From positions 1-64,000 of the forward strand of contig QJPP01005182.1 of the NCBI GenBank assembly GCA_003996215.1: DNA of 64,000 nucleotides. The letters run 5' to 3'. How positions within the stretch are numbered: position 1 is the stretch's first letter; each line of letters begins with the position of its first letter. This document shows positions 44,571-54,953 of the stretch, piece by piece. The position numbers and the translations under genes were made by a program. The notes under the pieces were generated by a model, which saw only the letters and a program-made list of their open reading frames with translations, was not told the origin of the DNA and did not search any database. This DNA comes from Jaltomata sinuosa. Taxonomy: Eukaryota; Streptophyta; Magnoliopsida; Solanales; Solanaceae.

Positions 44571-45540
44571 AGTAACACCCCAGAAATTCTAAGCCTAGAA
44601 TCAGCCCAAAAAATCCAAAGTGTGGACTATCAAGTGGCAGAACAGGAATCATGGACAGCTTACACGGACCATGAAATAGTCCACGGGTCATGGATGACAT
44701 CCATGGAAACAGTCCTTCATATAAGACTCTCGGATCCTGATCCACGAGAGGGATCCATGGACTATGGATGGAACCACGGACTATGGTTCCATCTGTGAAA
44801 TCAGACTTGAGGGTCAACTGTTCCTCAGAGAACCACGACCAGCTTCCATGGACCGTGGAATGATCTACGGGTCATGGATTGGGATCATGGAAATCAGACC
44901 TACAACCCATCAAAAGAGCTCAGGAACCACGACAAGATTCCACGACCCATGGAACCATCTATAGACCATGGTTCCTATTCATGGAACTCAAGTCGCAAAT
45001 TTTTCAGCAGTTTTTCTTCTGAATCTCGGGGGTATTTCAAGCCTTTCCTATCTTCTTTAAAGGCTAAAGTATGATATTTTACTAAGCCTAAGACTAATTT
45101 TAAGCCTAAAACTACCCAAATTACTCATTCCCTTAGATTTTCATTCGACATTAGCAAGAACAGAGAAAAAGAAACGTTCTTTCCTCTCCAAAGCAAGTAG
45201 AAGGTTTCTCCAATTTTAGGCTCCAAAATCCAAGGATTCTTCCATAGATTATACTTCCAGGTATGTGGGATCATTTTTAATGGAAATAATTCATTCATAA
45301 AGAAATACAAGCTATCATCACTTTGAAATCAAGTTCATATAATCCCAATCATAGGGAAGATCATATACATATACATAGTTCATATTATAGAATGCTTATC
45401 AAAATATGAAGGCTCAATGTGAGTATGTCCCTCACACATATAAGTCTTATTTAAAAATCTGTTTTTATGGTTAAAACATGCTCTAAGAGACACTTGTTAA
45501 AAAATTCCATACTTCAGAAGAAGAATTAACTGGATAAATA
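44571..45540 (+). repeat. Element B 3' LTR (3'-truncated)
   Basis: It starts AGTAACACCCCAGAAATTC (first base T changed to A). A CCATGG/CCACGG palindrome block lies at about 44640-44990. The sequence after the block differs from the middle LTR although it has the same general plan. No GTGACA end is found. Its right limit, where minus-strand LTR sequence takes over, is only approximate (between 45260 and 45560). Confidence 0.6.
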
Positions 45541-45951
45541 GTCATATTTTAAGGTGTAGTTTATGGAAACTAGGCATATCTTAAATCCTTATGAGGAATG
45601 CTCCAAACGTTCTTATGATAGATTCATGATGACTCACTAAGAAACCCACAAAAATCTCCTTCAATGACTACAAATCAAACTCTCAAGATCTATGAATTGG
45701 AACAATGATTTGCGTATTAATTTATGGTAAATCAATGTTATAATCGAGAAATTTGATTAGGAACTCACCTTAGGAGTTTGCGAGCAGACTTAGGGTGTTT
45801 CATCTCAAAAAAGGGATAAAAACATAGTGGAACGCAAATACTGAGCTAAAGAGGTACTTATAGAGTCTAGGCCAAGTCCCACTAGGGTTGGGGACCAGGT
45901 TGAGCGAAACCCACAGCGAGGAGCATGGGCTCATGGCGTGAAGCCCATAGT
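45541..45951 (-). mobile_element. Minus-strand LTR, left piece (split by solo LTR)
   Basis: Read on the minus strand it continues the LTR that starts at 52184. It has a TATA-like CTATAAGTACC (plus 45853-45864, approximate), and a GAGCATGGGCTCATGGCGTG palindrome block near 45920-45951. The left boundary is uncertain. Confidence 0.55.
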
Positions 45952-45956
45952 GAGAC
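45952..45956. repeat. Target site duplication GAGAC (left)
   Basis: GAGAC precedes TGTAACACCCC and is repeated at 51869-51873. Confidence 0.88.
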
Positions 45957-46511
45957 TGTAACACCCCTAGTATTTAAGTTTATCCTTCATCCCGTATCAA
46001 AGGTTTACATGTCTAAATTTAAAAAATTTATTAACACCACGCGTGTTCAAAAATATTTGATCTAAATTAGAATTTGATAAAAAAAATTATATATTTTTAT
46101 TGCCTTCTTAAAATATCTTAAATATTTATGAAAAGTTATTTAATTATGATATATTTATATATTTATTTATTTTATAAGAGTTTTATAATTTATTAATATT
46201 TTAAAGGAGATAGTAACTTTAGTTATGTTGAAAATTATTTTTATATGAGATAGGTTTTATTCAAAATGATTTTCCATTAATTGTAGTATATGCAAAAAAT
46301 TATATATATTTTATTACGAACCTATGCAATACACGAGTACATACATTATAAGATAAAATGATCTTGTGGTGACACTCCACTTCCACGTGGAAGGGAAGTA
46401 AAATGTACAACAAATTGTATTAAATGTTTGGTAGCATCATTCTGATCACTTTCTATTAATTAACTAGCATCAAAGTGTGAGATACTCCTTATATGTTTAT
46501 TGTTGTATGTA

Positions 46512-46522
46512 TATATATAAAT
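46512..46522 (+). promoter_or_regulatory. Probable TATA box of the solo LTR
   Basis: TATATATAAATT about 555 bp into the LTR, followed by a leader-like TCATTTCATTTGATTTCTCC. Assigned by motif and position only. Confidence 0.4.
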
Positions 46523-48642
46523 TAGGCAGATCATTTCATTTGATTTCTCCTCACAAAATATCAAGCAACATAGCTTGTATTGATGCTCTTTATTATTTGT
46601 TTATTATTTGTTTTTTCATTGTTCATCTTCTAGTTAATTCCAGGAACAGATAAAGACTTCGACAATGATCCTTTTAATTCTTGGAAACAGGTAAAAATGG
46701 CCCTTCTATAATACTTAAAAAATCTTAGGTTTCTGAAACAAATACCTTATTTCTGTGTTATAAACAGGATTTTTCTAGCTATATGGATACTTTTAAGTCA
46801 TGATAGAAAGATAAACTAGCAACCATAATATGATCCTAGTTGAGAACTTGAAAATGATGCTTTCAGATATGAGAAATCAAGTATAAAAGAAGACTTTCCT
46901 TCACATACGCCACTTCATATATATTTTCCAAAGTTGCGCTAGTTCAAACCTAGACAGGCAGTAAAAAAGGGCATATGAACTTCAGAAATCACAGTAGATT
47001 TTGCGAAATTGCAGAACAAGCCTCATGACAACATATAGAAAAACATTCCAACAAAAAAGAAGTAATGATACACAACACATGTAACTTTGAAATATATCTC
47101 TTCACAACTTCATATCACTGGCGGACTCAATCATTACTTTAGGCTCCCCATTAAATAAAAACTTCATGAAAAGCAATAGCGCAATCTGTTTAAGACTAAC
47201 GTAATTCTAAAAGACCTTCGTGCATGCTCCCCATTAAACAAAAACTTCACCAAGAGCAGCAGCCCAAATACAAGGAGGTAACTTTCCCAAATATTGGCAT
47301 AGAAGAGAAAACATCAATTAGCCCGAGATCATTCACAGAGTCGTAAAGGAAACCGTAATATTCACAATAAAATGTCAGAAGGAAAATGGACAAAATCCCA
47401 AAAAAAGGAAAACTGCTAATAATGCCAATCAAGAATTACCAATTTACAAGAGCAAAAACAGAAATGTTGACACCAATCTTCAGCTGAATCCTTCATTTTT
47501 TGTAATCCATGGAGTGCCAATTTCATTGCCAAATCTGTCATTCAAAGAATCTCAATTTGTATAACTCTAGCTAAATAAAATATTCTCCACGAGCTAAACA
47601 ATAATTAGTCAAATCAACTTGAAGCCATAATAGATTCATCAAATGGAAATGTGTCTTCAAAATCTAGAATGTGCCTTCAACAATTGCCTATTAACACCAC
47701 AATTCTTGATAGAAGTTAAAGCTCGACACTTTTCTATTCTTCATTTAGTGTTTTATAGGCTTATAAAATGAAAATTTTGTTCCACAGATTTCACTTTGAA
47801 AGTTCTCAACCGCACTCAGATAGCACACAAGAACGGCAAAATCTCTGTGTCAAGTTGGTTGTGCTTCATACCATATATATGCCCGTTTGATTATCTTTGT
47901 CTAGTTGTTCGAGCTCAAAATGGGTATTCTTTTTTTTGGCATGATTTCTTAAGGTTTGATAACTTTGTATCTAGCATGTCCTTGAAGAGTCAATTGTTAG
48001 ATGTCTCTAAATTATTATTGATATTATTCTTGTTAGAAACTCATATCCGCTTAAGTAGGTTTCGTGTTAAGTTGAATGTAAGAGATGGTGTATATATGGT
48101 TGTGAATACCAAAATATGGTAATTGTCGTATTAATCATGGTATTATGATTATGATGCGGGAGAAATTCAGTTACATACGGGTTACTTATGAAGTTGTTAT
48201 TTCACATTAATATGTATATTATTGTGAAAGCTATTTGTTCCATCATAGAGTTTTGTGGTTGACTGTATCATTTAAAATAGGAAAAAATGAAAATGCTACT
48301 CTCTACAATTGAATGTTATAGAATGGTGGCTTTTTAAGGAAAAATAATAGCTCAACTTTGACTACATTTTGTCTTGAAACTGAATAATTTTAGATTTGAC
48401 TTTGAATCATCAGATAATTTCACAATGACTCCATGGATACCTTTTTAGGCAATACTAATGATAAAACTATGATCTAGCTGCTTTGGGAAAAAGAAATTAA
48501 TTTAAGTTTTCTACTTTATTGTATAATTGAAAGGTTTATCATTATAAAGAAGTTTGCCACAGTACTGGATTAGCTAAAATTGTTGTTGCTGCACGATTTG
48601 CTTATTGGTTATCCATATACATATACATGGCGCATATGCACA

Positions 48643-48842
48643 TGCATTTCATGCCTTTGAGGCCACAATTTGGTTGCTCGCCTACACCATATGTATTTCA
48701 TACCTTTGAGGCTAGCATTAGGGTGTTCGCCTACACCACATGCATTGAATTAGGGTGTACGCCTACACCATATTCATTGAATCAAGGTGTATGCCTACAC
48801 CATATATATTAGATCAGAGTGGCACGCCTGCCTAACATATGT
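48643..48842. repeat. GCCTACACCATAT tandem repeat, 5 units
   Basis: Units of about 51, 49, 32, 32 and 35 bp each end in GCCTACACCATAT or a variant. The first two begin TTTCATGCCTTTGAGGC, the later ones CATTGAATTAGGGTG. The last unit is degenerate (GCCTGCCTAACATATG). Confidence 0.85.
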
Positions 48843-49317
48843 ATTGCATTGCATTCATTATCCTTTGATTGTGGTTGGCACTTGCTGAGCTTATGAGGCC
48901 TGGGTAGGTTGTTGTTGATAATGGAATTGTTTGTAGTTTGTGTGATTTGCATCAGGGATAGGAGAAGTGGATATGATCTATGCATATAGTGTGGTTTTCG
49001 TGCGCTGTTGGTTTTGTGTTGATTAAGTCTGTCGTATTTTGGTTTCAGTTTCAGTTATGTTGTTTCTGTTATTCTTTCACCTTATATGCTTGGTACATTA
49101 TTTTGTAATGACATCCCCATTGCTTGGGGGCATTGCATTTATCTTTGCAGCTTATCAAGTAAATAATGGTTCTCATTGCATGTGGTCAAGTTCAGCTGAT
49201 GATTGGTATGCTACATTCTTTTCAAAGTTGTTGAGTCTAGAATCTTCTTTAGCTTTGAATAGGTAATGGGTATATCGTGGCCCTGTCCCAACTTGTGGTT
49301 AGGAATTTTTCATCTGA

Positions 49318-51282
49318 AGGGAGACGGCTAGAGAGGTGTTGGGCGTCTCGAAAGGTCGTTCTGGCAAGCATCGAGGGGACTGGTGGTGGAATGGAGAAGT
49401 AAAAGGAAAGGTGGAGGCTAAGAAGGGGTCATATGCGAAGTTGGTAGAGAGTAAGGATGAGAAGGAGAAGCGAAGGAATAGGGAGGCGTATAAGATAGCT
49501 AGGAAGGAGGCTAAGTTAGCGGTAACGGCAGCTAAAATGGCAGCCTTTGAAAGCTTATACGCAGCTTTAGAGGATAAAGGTGGGGATAAGAAGTTGTATA
49601 GGTTAGCAAAGGATAGGGAGAGGAGGACTCAGGACCTTGACCAAGTGAAGTGCATCAAGGACAAAGATGGCAAAATACTATTAGATGAGGTACTCATTAG
49701 AAGGAGATGGCAGTCTTACTTCCATGGACTCTTGAATGACGAGGGGAACAAAAGCTTTGTGCTGGGAGATTTGGCACACTCACAGAGGCATCGTGACTAT
49801 GATTATTGTAGCCGTATAAAGGTTGAAGAGGTTAAGGTTGCGATTCGTAAGATGCGAAGAGGTAGGGCGACGGGGCCAGATGAGATTCCCGTTGATTTTT
49901 GGAAGAGCTCGGGTGAGACAGGTGTGAAGTGGCTAACCGAGTTGTTTGATGGTATTTTTAGAACGGCAAAGATGCCTGAAGCTTGGAGATGGAGCACGAT
50001 GATCCCTTTGTACAAGAACAAGGGCGATATTCAGAGTTGCAACAACTATAGGGGTATCAAATTGCTAAGCCACACTATGAAGGTCTGGGAGAGGGTGGTG
50101 GAGTTGAGGTTGAGACAGATCGTGCCTATTTCAGAGAACCAGTTCGGCTTTATGCCAGGATGCTCGACTACAGAAGCTATTCATATCCTTAGAAGACTGG
50201 TGGAGCAGTACAGGGAAAGGAAGAAGGACTTGCACATGGTGTTCATCGATCTAGAAAAGGCGTATGATAAAGTCCCTAGGGAGGTCCTTTGGAGGTGCTT
50301 GGAGGCTCGAGGTGTACCCGTGGCGTACACCAGATCAATTAAGGACATGTACGAGGGGGCCAAGACTCGCGTTAGAACTGTGGGAGGAGATTCGGAGCAA
50401 TTTCCTGTGTTAATGGGGTTGCACCAGGGATCGACCCTTAGCCCATTTCTATTTGCCTTAGTAATGGATGTATTGACGTGGCAAATACAAGGTGAGGTGC
50501 CATGGTGCATGTTATTTGCGGATGATGTTGTTTTGGTGGACGAGACTCGCGGAGGAGTTAATGCTAAGTTGGAGGTTTGGAGACAGACCCTCGAGTCTAA
50601 GGGGTTTAGGTTGAGCAGGACCAAGACTGAATATATGGAGTGCAAGTTCAGTGAGGCGACTCAGGATGATGACGTAGAAGTGAAGTTGGATACACAGGTC
50701 ATCCAAAAGAAAGGGAGTTTCAAGTATCTTGGGTCTATTATCCAGGAAAATGGAGAGATTGATGAGGATGTCACTCATCGTATTGGTGTTGGGTGGATGA
50801 AATGGAGGCTCGCATCTGGAGTCTTGTGTGATAAGAAGGTGCCTACTAAACTTAAAGGCAAATTCTACAGAGTGGTGGTTCGACCAGCTTTGTTGTATGG
50901 AGTAGAGTGTTGGCTAGTAAAGAACTCCCATATTCAAAAGATGAAGGTGGCGGAGATGAGGATGTTGCGATGGATGTGCGGGTTTACTAGGAGAGATAGG
51001 ATTAGGAATGAGGATATCCGAGATAAGCTGGGTGTGGCATCGATGGAAGATAAGATGCGGGAAGCGGGGTTGAGATGGTTCGGACATGTGAGGAGAAGAG
51101 GCACGGATGCTCCAGTGCGGAGGTGTGAGAGGTTGGCTATGGATGGGTACAGGAGAGGACGAGGTAGACCAAAAAAGTATTGGGGAGAGGTGATTCGGCA
51201 GGACATGGCGCAATTGCAGCTTACCGAGGACATGACCCTAGATAGGAAGGTGTGGAGGATGCGGATTAGGGTAGAAGAGTAG
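49318..51282 (+). CDS. RTE-type LINE ORF, reverse transcriptase (endonuclease missing)
   Basis: The frame is open from 49318 to the stop at 51280-51282 (about 654 codons) and has no native start because the N-terminal endonuclease is truncated; numbering here starts at GTG 49336. The landmarks are: a basic, Trp-rich N-terminus (GDWWWNGEV) and an upstream RT block with RRGRATGPDEIPVDFWK. RT motifs follow with WSTMIPLYKNKGD, NYRGIKLLSHTMKVWERVV, ENQFGFMPGCSTTEAI, FIDLEKAYDKVPREV (catalytic Asp near residue 305), MGLHQGSTLSPFLFALVMDV and LFADDVVLV (catalytic Asp pair near 396-397). The thumb/C-terminal region has FKYLGSIIQENGEID, RPALLYGVECW and LRWFGHVRRR. All three catalytic Asp are present and there is no internal stop, unlike every gypsy pol in the window. 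The enzyme would copy its own RNA at a nicked target; without endonuclease this copy cannot start that reaction alone. Confidence 0.93.
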   Translation, partial: RETAREVLGVSKGRSGKHRGDWWWNGEVKGKVEAKKGSYAKLVESKDEKEKRRNREAYKIARKEAKLAVTAAKMAAFESLYAALEDKGGDKKLYRLAKDRERRTQDLDQVKCIKDKDGKILLDEVLIRRRWQSYFHGLLNDEGNKSFVLGDLAHSQRHRDYDYCSRIKVEEVKVAIRKMRRGRATGPDEIPVDFWKSSGETGVKWLTELFDGIFRTAKMPEAWRWSTMIPLYKNKGDIQSCNNYRGIKLLSHTMKVWERVVELRLRQIVPISENQFGFMPGCSTTEAIHILRRLVEQYRERKKDLHMVFIDLEKAYDKVPREVLWRCLEARGVPVAYTRSIKDMYEGAKTRVRTVGGDSEQFPVLMGLHQGSTLSPFLFALVMDVLTWQIQGEVPWCMLFADDVVLVDETRGGVNAKLEVWRQTLESKGFRLSRTKTEYMECKFSEATQDDDVEVKLDTQVIQKKGSFKYLGSIIQENGEIDEDVTHRIGVGWMKWRLASGVLCDKKVPTKLKGKFYRVVVRPALLYGVECWLVKNSHIQKMKVAEMRMLRWMCGFTRRDRIRNEDIRDKLGVASMEDKMREAGLRWFGHVRRRGTDAPVRRCERLAMDGYRRGRGRPKKYWGEVIRQDMAQLQLTEDMTLDRKVWRMRIRVEE

Positions 51283-51653
51283 TAGGTAGAAGTGTGTGTA
51301 GGCTAGTAGGTAGGAGTGTTTTTCCTTATTGTCCCGACTAGTAATCGTAGGGCTACGCTTATAGTTTCTTGTTCTTGGATTCCTCGTGGTAGTATTTGGT
51401 GGCAGTGCTCTGTTTCTGTCTGTTGTTTGTTACTACATACTACTTCCTATCGTCTCTTGTAGTTTTATCTTGTATTTTTACCCTGTATCATTGTTACGTC
51501 CTTTTTAGCCTATTTTTAGACTGTCTTGTCTTGAGCCGGGGGTCTATCGGAAACAGCCTCTCTACCTCACCTCTGAGGTAGTGGTATGGACTGCGTACAC
51601 TCTACCCTCCCCAGACCCCACGTTGTGGGAATACACTGGGTATGTTGTTGTTG
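51283..51653 (+). other. LINE 3' UTR with TTG tail
   Basis: The 371-bp 3' UTR ends CCCCACGTTGTGGGAATACACTGGG-TATG(TTG)3. The CCCCACGTTGTGGG palindrome could fold into a terminal hairpin that RT recognises. I recall similar 3' ends in some Solanaceae SINEs. Confidence 0.65.
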
Positions 51654-51868
51654 TAGAGGCTTGTAGACATTTGTTGTGGGTCTGTTAGTCAGTTGCGGCA
51701 TGATCGGCCTTGAATCATATTTTGTAATGTTCAAGTTATTTTTGTGTTCTGTTTCTTTTTATTTTTCTTGGCCTTGACGGCCTATTATTTTGATTGGTTT
51801 CACTCGGTTCTCTCGGTCAAGTGAGCCACAAGGTGCCAGTCGTGCCTTCCCAAATTTGGGGTGTGACA

Positions 51869-51873
51869 GAGAC
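51869..51873. repeat. Target site duplication GAGAC (right)
   Basis: Exact repeat of 45952-45956. Confidence 0.88.
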
Positions 51874-52184
51874 CCTACCTCGCTCTCAGATTCACTATGA
51901 GATATCCAGAGCATCTCTCTCAGCATTGCTTGCTGAGGTCCTACCTCAATCCGACACACATGTAAATTTTCAATTTTTGCACGATAATTTAATAAAAAAC
52001 ATATTAATTTTTTTATCGAATTTCAATTGACGAGCGGTTCAATGTGTTTTACCCAAATTCGATTTCCCATAATTTAGGATAGATATATAACCTTAAAAAT
52101 GATGAAACATAGTTTGGGTCCAATCACATGTATTCAACTACTTCAATAAGACCTCTACAAGACCCAAACTTACGAATTATTACA
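51874..52184 (-). mobile_element. Minus-strand LTR start (element F 3' LTR)
   Basis: On the minus strand it starts TGTAATAATTCGTAAG at 52184, preceded by the PPT-like AAGCAGGAGATAA. It continues, after removal of the solo LTR, into 45951-45541. Confidence 0.65.
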
Positions 52185-53215
52185 TTATCTCCTGCTTAGG
52201 AACATTGTCCCCGAATATTGACCAAAGCCTATAGTTCGAGTAATCTCAAAAGTTTTCCCATAAACACATTAATCTAGATGTTGTTAACAAGGACAAGGTT
52301 TTCTTAAGGACCCTCATAACAAAAAGGATCGAGTCACGACAGAGAGAAAAGTATTCATACAACTAGAAAATGCTACGAAAGTAGATGGTCAAAAGGCTTA
52401 CCACATACATGAAATATTGAACAAATGAAGGTATATCTTCTTCATTTACTCCTTTGCTTCCTAAGCAGCTTTCTTAGAATTATATTACTCCACAAGATCG
52501 TAACTGAAACTACACTTTAGTTATCAACCTTCTACCTTGTTGTTCTAGAATTCGCATAGGTTCTTCCTCATAAGACAATCCCTTGTTAACCTCGATCTCC
52601 TCATGAGACAAAATATGAGAAGGATAAGTTCTACACAACATCAACATAGACACATGAAGGACTGGAAGGACCATGAAATTTCAAATGGAAACTTCAACTC
52701 ATACGTCACCTTTTTTATATATCACAAGATCTCATAAGGCCTAATGAATCGAGGACTAAGCTTGCCCTTTCTACCAAAACACATCACACCATTCATAGGT
52801 AAAACCTTAAATAACACTTGCTCACCTACAACAAACTCCAACTCTCTACGCCTCATATCAGTTTAATACTTTTATCGACTTTGAGCACTTTTGAGTTAAC
52901 TAAAAATGTGATTAACTTTCTCAATATCTTCATGAACTGAGTGAGGACCCAATAACTAAACTTTTGAAGGTTCAAAACAACTAATTGGAGATCTACAGTG
53001 CCTTCCATAAACACATTCATAGGGAGCCATCTGGATGCTCACTTGATAACTATTATTGTAAGTGAATTCCACAAGAGGCAAATGTTAATCCAACTTACCT
53101 CCAAAATCAATCATGCAAGATCTCATTATATCCTCAAGAATTTGAATAGTTTGTTTTGCATGACCATATGTCTTGGGATGAAAAAAATATACCATGACTT
53201 GAAAAAAGTCTACTA
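52185..53215 (-). pseudogene. Element F integrase C-terminal half and 3' end
   Basis: On the minus strand from 53215: YFFHPKTYGHAKQTIQILED (integrase core after the second Asp; the Glu position reads Lys), LPLVEFTYNNSYQVSIQMAP, MRRRELEFVVGEQVLFKVLP and FGRKGKLSPRFIRPYEIL, then a decayed end with a PPT-like purine run before the LTR. Several stops interrupt it. At 53215 it meets a plus-strand integrase fragment, so both are truncated at an inverted junction. Confidence 0.78.
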
Positions 53216-54241
53216 GTAAATAGTATGAAGAGGAACATCGCAGAGTTCGTAGCTAAGTGTTTTAACTTTCAGCAAGTTAAGGTTGACTACCAAAGGCTAG
53301 GTGGCATATCTCATGATAAAAAACTTCCTGAGTGGAAGTGGGTGATAATCAACATGGACTTCATAAAAGGTTTACCGTGATCTCAATGAAAACATGACAC
53401 AATATGGTTAATTATAGACCAAATGACCAAGTCAACTCACTTCTTGCCCATGAAGATGACAGACTTAGTAGAGTATTATGCTAAGTTATATATTCATGAA
53501 ATAGTTAGACTTTATGGAGTCCATTTGTCCATCATTTCAGATAGGGGTGCTTAGTTTACCGTGCAGTTTTAGAAGTCTTTTCAAAAGGGTTTGGATATAA
53601 GGGTGAACCTAAGTATTGTATTTCATCTGCAGACCAATAGTCAGGAAGAGAGCACTATTCAGATGCTCAAGGATATGTTAAGGGCACGTGTTTTAGACTT
53701 TAAGGGAAATTGGATGATCATTTGCCTCTTATAGAGTTCGCGTACAATAATAACTATCACTCCATCATTCAGATGGCTCCATATAAAGTTCTTTATGGGC
53801 GAAGGTGTATATCTCTGATTGGTTGGTTTGAGGTTAGTAAGGCAGAACTAATAGGGCCAGACTTAGTCCACTAAGCTATAGATAAGGTCAAGCTTATTCA
53901 GGAAAGGTTCAGGACTGCATAGAGCTGCCAAAATTCCTACACATATGTGTGGCAAAGAGACTTAGAGTTCAAAGTAGATGATTGGGTTTGCTTAAGGGTT
54001 TCACCCATGAAGGGTGTCATGAAGTTTGGGAAGAAAGGGAAACTTAGTCCCCGATAAATTAGTCTGTATCATATTTTAAAGAGGATCAGAAAAGTATCAT
54101 ATGAGTTAGAGATACCCACAGAATTAGAAGTTGTACATTCAGCATTCTATATCTCTATGCTTAAGAAGTGTGAGGGTGACCCCTCACTCATTGTTTCTAC
54201 AAAGAGAATTAGGGTGAAGGACATCTTATCTTATGAGAAGG
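53216..54241 (+). pseudogene. Plus-strand integrase and start of chromodomain (fragment)
   Basis: It begins MKRNIAEFVAKCFNFQQVKV (zinc-binding domain, one Cys as Phe-flanked remnant), then WLIIDQMTKSTHFLPMKMTD, LSIISDRGA-stop-FTVQF (first two catalytic Asp present), EESTIQMLKDMLRARVLDFK (Glu present), YNNNYHSIIQ-like and FKVDDWVCLRVSPMKGVMKF. It ends at KDILSYEKV, the start of the chromodomain region, where LTR sequence starts at 54242. A few stops and one frameshift are seen. Confidence 0.78.
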
Positions 54242-54774
54242 TGTAACAACCTTATAGTGATTTTTGGATTTCCCTACTTTTTTACTATTTTACCCCTCCC
54301 ATAGTTGTATTTTGGTGTTTGTGGTCTACAAAAAGGGGTGGCACTGTCCTTGAGGTGTTTGGTTGATCTTTAAGGGTGTTTTTTATTTTAAAAGGCTTTG
54401 AGGTGGATAGAGTTTACTTTGGTCAACATTTAGAGTTTGGAGTATCGTATGGGAATTCCGCTAATTCTATTATCTCTGAAATATTATTTTTAGGCTACTA
54501 GTACTGTTGGTTCAGGTCCTGAGGCTCTCGGATGCATTTTATGTAGTTGGTTGGAAAGTTGGAATTATGGCCTAGTGTTTACTTTGGTCAACATTCTTTA
54601 AAAACAAACTCTATTGGAGAATTCGATGATTCCATCAAGTTTGGAAGGTGTTTTATCATCAATTTGCACTATTGGTTTATGTTCATAGAGTTCCGAATGA
54701 GTTTCGGATGTCAAAAGCAAGTTTTTGAAATTGTAGATTTTGCTAGTATCTGGTATGAGCGCGTTCGTGACCTT

Positions 54775-54953
54775 GTAGCGCGATAGCGCTGAAGGAAAAT
54801 TTTGATCAGCATGATAGCACTTAGGTTCTAGGACTCTATTCACTATGATAGCACTTCAACAATGTGATAGTGCTGAAGGGATTAGCCTCATTTAGCACAA
54901 TCGTGCCGCTTTAGTATGATAGCGCTCAACGTGCTACCGTAGCTTAAATCAGA
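54775..54953. repeat. Palindrome-rich block in the element D LTR
   Basis: Words such as TAGCGCGATAGCGCTGAAGG, GATAGCACTT, GTGATAGTGCTGAAGG, ATCGTGCCGC and GATAGCGCTCAACGTGCTAC give nested inverted repeats (AGCGCT, GTGCTA/TAGCAC). The position, about 530 bp into the LTR, is comparable with the CCACGG blocks of A and B. Confidence 0.7.

Larger units (their letters stand above)
49313..51653 (+). mobile_element. 5'-truncated RTE-clade LINE
   Basis: The left end lies in or near CATCTGAAGG, where LTR sequence gives way to LINE coding sequence without an endonuclease domain. The right end is the characteristic GGGTATG(TTG)n tail after CGTACACTCTACCCTCCCC. A TTG-type tail, not poly(A), together with the RT sequence type points to the RTE clade. 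It sits within the solo LTR, so it is younger than that LTR insertion or than its parent element. No convincing target duplication is visible, which is common for truncated RTE copies. Confidence 0.85.
45957..51868 (+). mobile_element. Chromovirus-type solo LTR containing a nested LINE
   Basis: It runs from TGTAACACCCCTAGTATTT to CCAAATTTGGGGTGTGACA with the 5-bp duplication GAGAC on both sides and no internal region, PBS or gag-pol. Without the nested LINE (about 2.34 kb) it is about 3.57 kb. It holds a TATA box near 46512, a GCCTACACC repeat (48643-48842), and right-end blocks shared with 22485-23118. No credible gene is seen in 45957-49312; the 108-codon frame at 47796-48122 has no domain. 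Confidence 0.85.

Noticed and set aside
47796..48122. 108-codon frame in the second solo LTR
   Set aside because: No domain, and its T-rich composition matches the surrounding LTR.
50181..51233. Several minus-strand frames of 72-154 codons opposite the LINE
   Set aside because: They are shadows of the LINE ORF on the other strand.
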